Positions 1-5,354 are shown, counted from the first letter of the stretch. The stretch is 5,644 bases of DNA from SLFT01 sp964493075 (GCA_964493075.1 CAZBNU010000250.1:1-5644); one strand, 5' to 3'. The notes: a model not told the origin generated them from the sequence alone. Numbers and translations are program-made.

Positions 1-392
1 TCGTATTGGGGCGCATAATACCAATTGCCGCTTTTGTCGCCGCGCCGCCATTCCAGCGTGTGGGTGTGACCTGGAAAAGGTTGCGTGGAGAACAGCAGTC
101 GAAACCCTTGCTCGGCATCGGGAATGTCCTTTACTGCCTCGTCTATCAGTTCAGGAATCCCGGAGACAAAGGGTTCTTTGTTCAATCCCACAGATTCATC
201 GTCAATCACCCACGTGCCAGCGTATTTGTAAGGTGCAATCACCATGATGGCATTGCCCGAGACCATGATGGTCTCGCCTGATGGACGCACAACAAAAACA
301 TCGAACATTCCCTGATACCAGGCAATACCGCCTGCAATCCCTATCGCTACTGCCACGATAATCGAGACGCGCCACACTTTGATTTTGTTCAT
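1..392 (-). CDS. DUF6717 family protein with N-terminal membrane anchor (partial, C-terminus beyond left edge)
   Basis: An open frame of 130 codons runs from the ATG at 392-390 to the window edge without a stop, so the C-terminus is missing. Residues 1-8 are basic (MNKIKVWR) and residues 9-25 form one hydrophobic segment, so the protein is probably anchored in the inner membrane by an uncleaved signal. From about residue 50 the sequence resembles DUF6717 as I remember that family: IAPYKYAGTWVIDD (52-65), VGLNKEPFVSGIPELID (68-84), DIPDAEQGFRLLFS (89-102), QPFPGH and GNWYY. The start is supported by AAGGAAG at 399-405, 6 nt upstream. An internal ATG at codon 50 would give a bare DUF6717 domain but has no ribosome binding site. 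No function is known to me for this family. It follows the DUF1080 gene on the same strand after 228 nt, and a plausible promoter of its own lies at 449-476. The DUF6717 assignment comes from remembered family sequence and would need a profile search. Confidence 0.8.
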   Translation of the reverse strand, partial: MNKIKVWRVSIIVAVAIGIAGGIAWYQGMFDVFVVRPSGETIMVSGNAIMVIAPYKYAGTWVIDDESVGLNKEPFVSGIPELIDEAVKDIPDAEQGFRLLFSTQPFPGHTHTLEWRRGDKSGNWYYAPQY

Positions 393-398
393 TACATA

Positions 399-405
399 CT
401 TCCTT
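399..405 (-). promoter_or_regulatory. Ribosome binding site for the DUF6717 gene
   Basis: The minus strand reads AAGGAAG, followed by 6 nt and the ATG at 392-390. This decides in favour of the long start that includes the membrane anchor, over the internal ATG at 245-243, which has no purine-rich site in front of it. Confidence 0.6.
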
Positions 406-448
406 ACATTGAGAAACCAACGCGGGCGCTGCCCGCAACCCAGTTCAC

Positions 449-476
449 ATTATAATAAGATTTTTGTCGCCGTCAT
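449..476 (-). promoter_or_regulatory. Putative sigma-70 promoter of the DUF6717 gene, -35 inside a palindromic element
   Basis: On the minus strand a perfect TATAAT lies at 454-449. Sixteen bases upstream is ATGACG at 476-471, matching TTGACA at four of six positions. Transcription would start near 442, giving a leader of about 50 nt before the ATG at 392. The -35 hexamer lies within the outer end of the palindromic element at 470-552, while the -10 lies in AT-rich flanking DNA. This is inference from motif spacing; a spurious -10 in AT-rich DNA is possible. Confidence 0.45.
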
Positions 477-552
477 TGCGAGGTACGAAGCAATCTCGTT
501 AACAGATAGACCGTCATGTGGCATCAGATTGCTTCGTACCTCGCAATGACGG
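470..552. repeat. Palindromic element A: 27-bp perfect inverted arms (REP/MITE-like)
   Basis: Positions 470-496 are the exact reverse complement of 526-552 (27 of 27), separated by a 29-nt loop. Each arm reads CCGTC, then the 20-nt imperfect sub-palindrome ATTGCGAGGTACGAAGCAAT, then CT. Single-stranded, it can fold into one long hairpin or two short ones. Two G.U and two Watson-Crick pairs (466-469 with 553-556) would extend the stem in plus-strand RNA. There is no coding frame, transposase or clear target-site duplication around it, and no U-tract on either side, so it is not a classical terminator. Motifs of the type GTCATTGCGAGG...GAAGCAATCT occur as dispersed intergenic repeats in many bacterial genomes, so this is probably one copy of a multicopy family. 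The copy number in this genome cannot be seen from the window. Confidence 0.88.
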
Positions 553-620
553 TGGCTGTTGTTTTTCTTTTTGGTTCACGGTTTTTGTGTGATTTTACAC
601 AAAGGGCTTCTGGTAAACGT

Positions 621-1253
621 CTACTCCAGTTCTTTTATGCGGACATTTCTATACCATATCCGTTTGGCCTCGTCCTGAAAGCTGATGTAGCCTTTTGCGG
701 GCCTGTCTTTGAGTACAGAGGTGCTGAGATCGAGGTCAATAACCTGCTCACCGTTGAAGACCACCTTCAAATTGTTATCAATCAGCGTAATGGTATATCG
801 GTTCCATTCACCGGCGGGTTTCACCATATTTTTCGTGGGACCTACCGTACCGATGACGCCGCCACAATCGTGGTTGCCTACCTCTTCCTTACCATAGGTA
901 TCCAGTATCTGCACTTCAAAACCGCTGGCTACGTGATCTTTCAAATCGCCTACGCGCATAAAGACACCGGAGTTCCCTTCTGCGTTGAACTTGAATTCCA
1001 AATCAAGGATGAAGTTGCCATATTTCTTTTCTGTGGTCAGATAGGCGTCATATCGCTGCCAGCCTTCTTCGCCCGGCCTGGGTTTGAGCGTGATGGTATT
1101 TTCGTCTTCCACCACCCAGTTCCCCGTGGTGTTCCATCCGGTCAAATCCTTCCCGTTAAACATGGGCACAAAACCTGCGTCATCGTCGCCATAGCAATTA
1201 ACGCCTACCATGAGCACGACGACCATGCATTGAAGCACTGTATTTACCTTCAT
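621..1253 (-). CDS. Secreted DUF1080 protein (3-keto-disaccharide hydrolase family)
   Basis: This is a complete 210-residue protein of the DUF1080 family (PF06439), a beta-sandwich family of which some members hydrolyse 3-keto-glycosides. Residues 1-22 form a signal peptide with a hydrophobic core at about 8-18 and likely cleavage near CYG|DDD. The lipobox is poor (VNC), so I favour a periplasmic protein over a lipoprotein. Family landmarks are FNGKDLTGW (32-40), a strand ending NSGVFMR (94-100), GFEVQILD (111-118), CGGVIG (130-135), PAGEWN (146-151) and the C-terminal strand IWYRNVRIKEL (199-209). It carries only this one domain, without the extra modules seen in longer planctomycete members. 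The start has AAAGGA 6-7 nt upstream (1261-1266). It lies 35 nt after the nitroreductase-like gene and probably ends that transcription unit. Its exact substrate cannot be read from the sequence. Confidence 0.92.
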   Translation of the reverse strand: MKVNTVLQCMVVVLMVGVNCYGDDDAGFVPMFNGKDLTGWNTTGNWVVEDENTITLKPRPGEEGWQRYDAYLTTEKKYGNFILDLEFKFNAEGNSGVFMRVGDLKDHVASGFEVQILDTYGKEEVGNHDCGGVIGTVGPTKNMVKPAGEWNRYTITLIDNNLKVVFNGEQVIDLDLSTSVLKDRPAKGYISFQDEAKRIWYRNVRIKELE

Positions 1254-1288
1254 TTTTCGTTCCTTTCTTTTTCTTTTCGTTATCTAAA

Positions 1289-2053
1289 TCATCCTATTGT
1301 TTTTCCAACAGGTGTTATGTACACAGTAAACTCATCCTTACCATCAACCCCAAGCAGTGTATCACACCCAGCCTGATCATAAGCGGCAATGGCGCAGGCG
1401 CCTGCATTGATGCTCTGGCAGGCAAGATAGAGATTTTGGCAGACGTGACCGGCATCGAGGGCAATGACTTTGTGCGCGGCCAGGCCGTAGCGCCATTCCA
1501 TGCGTTCCGGGATAGTGGTCCAGAAGAAAGTGACCGCAGCGGATGCTACGAACCGCTGTCCGAGACATGCCAGTGCGGCTTCATGACCGATATTATCATC
1601 AAGGCGCAGTTGCGCCAGAGCGTTATCAAAAGGCAGGTAACGGTAAAGCCCCGGTTGAAGGGAGTCCACACGACTGACGGCGAGATAGGTTTCGAAGGTA
1701 TGGCGTGCCCCCGCGGAGGGAACGGTGCGCAGGGCGCACTCCGGGCCCAGTACTTTGCGCACGCCCTGTGTGGCGTATAGGAGCATAGATAATTCGTCAA
1801 GGGACAGGGGCGCATTGGTGTAATTGCGGACGCTTTTACGCTGGAGAATGCACTCCCCCACTGCTTTGTTTCCAAGCCTTTCAAGCGTCTCCTTTCCGTC
1901 CGGTAATGCAATGCGTAGAACATCTTCCGGACAGGGTTTCTGTAGGGACGGCGGCGGTAATCCGCGATTCTGTGCGGTCTGTGAAAAATCTATCTGCAGC
2001 CGTATACTGTCTTTCAGGAAGTAACGGTTTTCTTCAATCGAATTGCATTTCAT
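1289..2053 (-). CDS. SagB/ThcOx-type nitroreductase-family FMN oxidoreductase
   Basis: This is a complete 254-residue cytoplasmic protein without a signal peptide or membrane segment. Residues from about 70 onward are a nitroreductase fold of the SagB/ThcOx subgroup: RKSVRNY (72-78) and PSAGARH (112-118) correspond to FMN-binding segments, followed by PGLYRYLP (134-141), AGHVCQNLYLA (201-211), GACAIAAYD (218-226) and a terminal TPVGK. The first 65 residues match the lead-in common in stand-alone members. SagB proper oxidises azolines to azoles in thiazole/oxazole-modified peptide pathways. No YcaO, cyclodehydratase partner or precursor peptide is visible here, so a free-standing flavin oxidoreductase is more likely. 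GGAG at 2064-2067 lies 10 nt before the ATG, in the 18-nt gap after the permease stop, so translation is probably coupled to that gene. The substrate is unknown. Confidence 0.92.
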   Translation of the reverse strand: MKCNSIEENRYFLKDSIRLQIDFSQTAQNRGLPPPSLQKPCPEDVLRIALPDGKETLERLGNKAVGECILQRKSVRNYTNAPLSLDELSMLLYATQGVRKVLGPECALRTVPSAGARHTFETYLAVSRVDSLQPGLYRYLPFDNALAQLRLDDNIGHEAALACLGQRFVASAAVTFFWTTIPERMEWRYGLAAHKVIALDAGHVCQNLYLACQSINAGACAIAAYDQAGCDTLLGVDGKDEFTVYITPVGKTIG

Positions 2054-2071
2054 TCCGACGTTTCTCCGTAA

Positions 2072-3427
2072 TTACACCAGTATCACATACAAAAGAAAAG
2101 TAAAAGCGAAGGCAGTGATTCCCTGCACCAGTGTTGCCAGCGTGTGCGCTTTGTAGGCGTCGCTGACGCGCATGCCGCTGAACTGTGTCACGACCCAGAA
2201 ATAACTGTCATTGGCGTGGGATACGGTCATGGCGCCTGCGCCGATAGCCATCACCACGAGTGACAGTTGAACGGGCGATACAACGCCCATGCCCTGCAGG
2301 AAAGGCGTTACCAGCGCGGAGGTAACCACCAGCGCTGCTGTGGACGAGCCTTGGGCGGATTTGAGGCATGCTGCGATAATGAAGGGTATTACAAGCACAA
2401 AGGGCCCGGAAAATAATCCGCCTTCGGCGATTCCTTTTATCAACTCCGCGATGGGGGTTGCACTGATGACGCTCCCGAAAGCGCCGCCGGAACAGGTAAT
2501 CAGCAGGATTGGCGCAGCATGATGGATGCCCGTGCCGATCCAGCCGGACAGTGTTTCTTCCTGGAATCGCGGCAACAGCAGGAACGCAAAGAGCAGTCCC
2601 ACAAACAAGGCGTTGGTGGGTGTGCCCAGAAAGAGCCCGAATGGGGCACCAACGCCGTCGTATCCGGAAAACGTAATAATAGACCCCATGCCGATAAGCA
2701 GGACGGGAACAACAACCGGCGCAAGGGATTTCCTGATTGACGGCAGTTCTTGCCCGGATAATTCTGTTGTAATCGCCGGTATCTCGTCGTGTTCTCCAGC
2801 GATTTCGATGCGGGACGCCATGCGTGTTGCCCACAGGTATCCAGCAACAATGGTGGGCACCGAGACAAGCAGCCCCATAAGGATGACCATGCCGAGGTAG
2901 TCCGATACGCCGATGTTTCCCGCAGCGGCAATAGGGCCGGGTGTCGGCGGTACAAGCGTATGGGTGGCATAGAGGCCGGTAGCCAGCGCGATTGACATGG
3001 AGGCGAGGGGAACCTTGGCTTTTCTGGCGGTAGCTTTGTTCAAACTGGAAAGAATCACATAACCGGAATCGCAGAAGACAGGAATGCTCACGATGGCGCC
3101 TATGAGGGACATTGCCAGTTGCGGACGCTTTGCGCCGACTAACCGGATGACCACTTCCGCCATGCGCAATGCTGCGCCGGATTTTTCGAGGATAACCCCG
3201 ATGATGGTGCCGGTCACAATCACCAGCCCGATATGGCGCATCAGGTTGCCGATGCCAGTGTTGACCGTTGTCGTTAATTCGTCCAGCGGCATACCCGCCA
3301 GGATGCCGGTCATATAGGCTGCCGCCATGAGCACCAGGAATGGGTGAATTTTCAGAAACGCCGTACCCACGATGATAAATAGAACGGCAGTGATCAATAT
3401 GACGAGGAGCAGCGGACCTGTAATCAT
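2072..3427 (-). CDS. GntP family permease (gluconate/sugar-acid:H+ symporter type)
   Basis: This is a complete 451-residue inner-membrane transporter of the GntP family (TC 2.A.8), which imports gluconate and related hydroxy or sugar acids with protons. Length is typical for the family and most of the protein is hydrophobic, consistent with about 12 or more membrane helices. Conserved motifs are EKSGAALRMAEVVI (81-94), IPVFCDSGYV (115-124), THTLVPPTPGP (155-165), KSAQGSSTAA (356-365) and SHANDSYFW (403-411). I chose the ATG at 3427-3425 because AGGAG lies 7 nt upstream and the protein then begins directly with the first helix. An in-frame ATG at 3475 would add 16 polar residues unlike the family and overlaps the likely -10 box. 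It is the first gene of a three-gene unit with the oxidoreductase (18-nt gap) and the DUF1080 protein. The exact substrate (gluconate, keto-gluconate, glycerate or other) is not determined. Confidence 0.96.
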   Translation of the reverse strand: MITGPLLLVILITAVLFIIVGTAFLKIHPFLVLMAAAYMTGILAGMPLDELTTTVNTGIGNLMRHIGLVIVTGTIIGVILEKSGAALRMAEVVIRLVGAKRPQLAMSLIGAIVSIPVFCDSGYVILSSLNKATARKAKVPLASMSIALATGLYATHTLVPPTPGPIAAAGNIGVSDYLGMVILMGLLVSVPTIVAGYLWATRMASRIEIAGEHDEIPAITTELSGQELPSIRKSLAPVVVPVLLIGMGSIITFSGYDGVGAPFGLFLGTPTNALFVGLLFAFLLLPRFQEETLSGWIGTGIHHAAPILLITCSGGAFGSVISATPIAELIKGIAEGGLFSGPFVLVIPFIIAACLKSAQGSSTAALVVTSALVTPFLQGMGVVSPVQLSLVVMAIGAGAMTVSHANDSYFWVVTQFSGMRVSDAYKAHTLATLVQGITAFAFTFLLYVILV

Positions 3428-3434
3428 GTAGTAT

Positions 3435-3439
3435 CTCCT
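3435..3439 (-). promoter_or_regulatory. Ribosome binding site fixing the GntP start
   Basis: The minus strand reads AGGAG, with 7 nt to the ATG at 3427-3425. It supports the 451-residue product over the longer frame that starts at 3475. Confidence 0.7.
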
Positions 3440-3473
3440 GCTTTGATGTAAACACACCGGGGCTTTGTAACCC

Positions 3474-3502
3474 ATGATACCACTTATGGGCGCTTTGCTG
3501 AA
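3474..3502 (-). promoter_or_regulatory. Putative extended -10 promoter of the GntP-SagB-DUF1080 unit
   Basis: The minus strand carries TGGTATCAT at 3482-3474, a TGn-extended -10 with five of six matches to TATAAT. A weak -35 (TTCAGC, 3502-3497) sits 17 bp upstream. Transcription would start near 3467, giving a leader of about 40 nt. A short CCCAT/ATGGG dyad (3471-3475 and 3486-3490) straddles the -10, but it is too short to call an operator. Confidence 0.38.
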
Positions 3503-3522
3503 ACACGAATGTATGGTATATT
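3495..3522 (+). promoter_or_regulatory. Putative extended -10 promoter of the B-repeat/FGE-like lipoprotein gene
   Basis: TGGTATATT at 3514-3522 is a TGn-extended -10 with TATATT matching TATAAT at five of six positions. TTGCTG at 3495-3500 is a partial -35 with a 16-bp spacer. Transcription would begin near 3530, 45 nt before the chosen ATG at 3575. It would also lie downstream of the alternative ATG codons at 3509 and 3527, which argues against those starts. The -35 overlaps that of the divergent permease promoter. Confidence 0.4.
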
Positions 3523-3561
3523 AAAGATGTACGTGCTTAAGGCAAAACGCAGGAAAGATAT

Positions 3562-3567
3562 GAGGAG
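3562..3567 (+). promoter_or_regulatory. Ribosome binding site fixing the lipoprotein start
   Basis: GAGGAG lies 7 nt before the ATG at 3575-3577. This start places a short basic n-region directly in front of the hydrophobic core and lipobox cysteine, so ribosome site and signal peptide agree. The upstream in-frame ATGs at 3509 and 3527 would add a long charged extension. The one at 3560 has a weaker site (AGGAAA). Confidence 0.7.
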
Positions 3568-3574
3568 TCCTATA

Positions 3575-5122
3575 ATGATAGCAGCAGAACGCACGAGATT
3601 GCGCTATTTCATGGCGGTTGTTCTTGTAATTTTTATAACCTCTGGCTGTATGAAACGGAATACCATTACCGTGACCATAGACCCGCCGGATTCGGGAACG
3701 GTGCTGCTGGAACCGCAGCAGGACGAATACACGCCGAAGGAACCGGTCACCCTGACCGCCACACCGAATGCGGGCTATCGTTTCAACCGATGGCGCGGCG
3801 ACATCAATAGTTTTGCGAATCCGTTGTCGGTGCTTTGGGAAACCAATACCTTCCTTTCAATACTAATGGCATCGGTACAATGTACTCCCCGTGCGCCGGA
3901 AAACCTTATGCTGACCGCCGTTTTTGTTCCTATTGATGAGAGCGAAGGCGAAACGGAAGGCGAAACGGAAGGAGAACCGGTGGAAGGCGAAAACGCTGAA
4001 GGCGAGGGTGAAGGGGAAATTTCGGAAGGTGAGGGTGAAATGGCTGAGGGTGAAGGCGAAGGAGAGGTTTCGGAGGGAGAAACAGAAGGCGAAATTATTG
4101 AAGGGGAAGTTGAGGAGGAGGGCGAAGTGGAAAGCGGCCAGCTGGTGGAAGTGCCTGTCGGTACGTTCAAAATGGGGCGTCCGTATACCGACACTGGCGA
4201 GGGAGATGAACTGCCGGTACACGATGTGGAACTGGACGGGTATACCATCGGGAAATATCCGGTGATGAACAAGGAGTTTGTGGCGGTGCTGAACTGGGCG
4301 CAGGCTGCGGGGTATCTCACCGATGAAAACGATGCCCCTTATGCAGGCGTGGGCAGCGTGTACGCTTATGGCAAGCCCGTGGCGTTCACGCAGGACAGCA
4401 ACGGATATGCGCAGATAACCTACACCGCCGGAAGATTTGAAGTGCGCATCCGGGAAACCTCGGACGACCTGTATTTCCGCATGGACCAGCATCCTGCGAT
4501 ATATGTAACCTGGTACGGTGCGGTAGCCTATTGCAACTGGCTGAGTGAAATGGAAGAACTGGAGCCTTGTTACGATACTGCTGACTGGACACTTATCGAA
4601 CCCCGTCCGTCCGGGTACCGACTGCCCACGGAGGCGGAGTGGGAACGGGCGGCAGCCTGGGATGCTTCCGGCGAAGGGAAGCACTGGCGTTTTGGCATCA
4701 GTAGCGATGAGTTGTCATCAGAACGCGCCAACTACCGGTTGCCCGGCACCGTTTATGCCAATCCGATTCAGCTGAAATTGCTTCCATACACCTCCCCTGT
4801 GGGCTGGTACAACGGCTTGAATCCTGTTAGCCTGGCATCACCGGACACGTCCACCATAGACAGCGCTACATCTGTGGGCGCTTACGATATGGCGGGAAAT
4901 GTTTATGAATGGTGCCATGATTGGTATCAGACCAACTACTATACAGTATTTTCAAACGATCCTGTGCCCAATCCCACGGGGCCTGTTTCCGGGACGGAAC
5001 GTGTTTTGCGGGGCGGCACATGGAACCGGGAACATTGGACGTGTCGTGCTGCCTACCGTGATTCCCAAAAACCGGATGTGTCCGCAAACAACACGGGGTT
5101 CCGCGTTTGCCGAAGTGAATAA
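3575..5122 (+). CDS. Lipoprotein: divergent InlB-type B-repeat, Glu-Gly linker and FGE-sulfatase (SUMF1-like) domain
   Basis: This is a complete 515-residue predicted lipoprotein. The signal peptide has basic residues R6, R8, R10, a hydrophobic core at 11-22 and lipobox TSGC with lipidated Cys25. Residues 30-117 resemble a divergent InlB B-repeat (ITVTIDPPDSGTV, VTLTATPNAGYRFNRWRGD, ending LTAVF), with about 15 extra residues near 94-108. Residues 121-188 are an acidic linker of EGE units (31 Glu, 17 Gly, no Lys or Arg). Residues 189-515 form an FGE-sulfatase domain (PF03781): VPVGTFKMG (193-201), VTWYGAVAYCNW (311-322), GYRLPTEAEWERAA (347-360), AGNVYEWCHDWY (440-451), RGGTWNREHWTC (479-490) and GFRVC (508-512). 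A true formylglycine-generating enzyme has two copper-binding cysteines after the GG-S motif; here one position is R485 and only C490 remains, so catalysis of that kind is doubtful. It is probably a binding or structural surface protein. It is transcribed divergently from the permease. Confidence 0.92.
   Translation: MIAAERTRLRYFMAVVLVIFITSGCMKRNTITVTIDPPDSGTVLLEPQQDEYTPKEPVTLTATPNAGYRFNRWRGDINSFANPLSVLWETNTFLSILMASVQCTPRAPENLMLTAVFVPIDESEGETEGETEGEPVEGENAEGEGEGEISEGEGEMAEGEGEGEVSEGETEGEIIEGEVEEEGEVESGQLVEVPVGTFKMGRPYTDTGEGDELPVHDVELDGYTIGKYPVMNKEFVAVLNWAQAAGYLTDENDAPYAGVGSVYAYGKPVAFTQDSNGYAQITYTAGRFEVRIRETSDDLYFRMDQHPAIYVTWYGAVAYCNWLSEMEELEPCYDTADWTLIEPRPSGYRLPTEAEWERAAAWDASGEGKHWRFGISSDELSSERANYRLPGTVYANPIQLKLLPYTSPVGWYNGLNPVSLASPDTSTIDSATSVGAYDMAGNVYEWCHDWYQTNYYTVFSNDPVPNPTGPVSGTERVLRGGTWNREHWTCRAAYRDSQKPDVSANNTGFRVCRSE
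3935..4138 (+). repeat. Low-complexity Glu-Gly-Glu coding repeat (purine-rich tract)
   Basis: These 68 codons encode the acidic linker of the lipoprotein, built from degenerate GGNGAA/GAGGGN units giving EGE, EGEGE and SEGE steps. The coding strand is strongly purine-rich. The reading frame is intact and codon variants are mixed (GGC, GGT, GGG, GGA), so it is not a perfect tandem array. Such tracts can change length by slippage. On the opposite strand they create spurious Ser-Pro-rich frames. Confidence 0.85.
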
Positions 5123-5201
5123 GAGGGACGAAACGAGTCCAGTTCTTTAACTTGGTCTAGCTGATATTTGTTTTCAAGTATGACCTACAGACCACGACTA
5201 C

Positions 5202-5285
5202 CGTCATTCCCGTGGAAACGGGAATATAGAAGATACAAGAAGACCTGTTATCGCCAGATGGATTCCCGTTTCCACGGGAATGACG
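5202..5285. repeat. Palindromic element B: 24-bp perfect inverted arms with dRS3-like cores
   Basis: Positions 5202-5225 are the exact reverse complement of 5262-5285 (24 of 24), around a 36-nt loop. Each arm is CGTC followed by a 20-nt sub-palindrome. The left one is ATTCCCGTGGAAACGGGAAT, which itself pairs as 8-bp stems (5206-5213 with 5218-5225), and the right one does the same (5262-5269 with 5274-5281). Both fit the pattern ATTCCC-N8-GGGAAT, the consensus of the dRS3 repeats known in Neisseria, where they flank mobile intergenic mosaic elements. The element begins 79 nt after the lipoprotein stop and has no gene inside it. No U-tract follows it, so it is not a classical intrinsic terminator, though it could protect a 3' end. 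No clear target-site duplication is seen. Confidence 0.9.
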
Positions 5286-5308
5286 CTGCTGGTGCTTACT
5301 CTTATGAT
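5280..5308 (+). promoter_or_regulatory. Putative promoter of the downstream membrane protein gene, -35 at the end of element B
   Basis: ATGACG (5280-5285, four of six matches to TTGACA) is the last six bases of the palindromic element. After exactly 17 bp comes TATGAT (5303-5308, five of six to TATAAT). Transcription would start near 5315, about 40 nt before the ATG at 5355. The other outward end of this element, pointing into the preceding gene, has no -10 at the right distance. Confidence 0.42.
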
Positions 5309-5354
5309 ATTATTCTGGATTGTAGGCAAAACCCGCGTTAGGAGTAAGCAGATC

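Noticed and set aside
584..603. Short hairpin TTTGTGT / ACACAAA downstream of the DUF1080 gene as terminator
   Set aside because: The stem is only 7 bp and AT-rich, and on the minus strand no run of U follows it. It is too weak to call an intrinsic terminator.
516..1376. Plus-strand open frame of 286 codons
   Set aside because: It lies antisense to the whole DUF1080 gene and into the nitroreductase-like gene. Its product resembles no family I know, its start lies in the loop of the palindromic element, and it has no ribosome site.
1289..2053. Thiazole/oxazole-modified peptide cluster implied by the SagB-like gene
   Set aside because: No YcaO protein, cyclodehydratase partner, precursor peptide or export gene is present in the window. 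Stand-alone SagB-like oxidoreductases are common.
3428..3475. N-terminal extension of the permease from the ATG at 3475
   Set aside because: The extension is polar and not family-like, lacks a ribosome site and overlaps the likely -10 box. The ATG at 3427 has AGGAG at 7 nt.
3471..3490. CCCAT/ATGGG dyad as an operator between the divergent genes
   Set aside because: Five-base arms 10 nt apart arise easily by chance and match no regulator site I can name.
2208..3506. Minus-strand open frame of 432 codons
   Set aside because: It is a frame-shifted shadow of the GntP gene. The product is rich in Arg, His and Cys and has no membrane helices, whereas the overlapping frame carries all family motifs.
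3775..4684. Minus-strand frames with Ser-Pro repeats or Phe-rich product (3775-4320 and 3863-4684)
   Set aside because: They are the reverse reading of the Glu-Gly repeat and the FGE-like domain. The low-complexity pattern is a by-product of the purine-rich tract.
5126..5152. Small dyads after the lipoprotein stop (GGAC/GTCC and AGTT/AACT) as terminator
   Set aside because: The stems are 4 bp each, without G+C-rich extension or a following U-tract.
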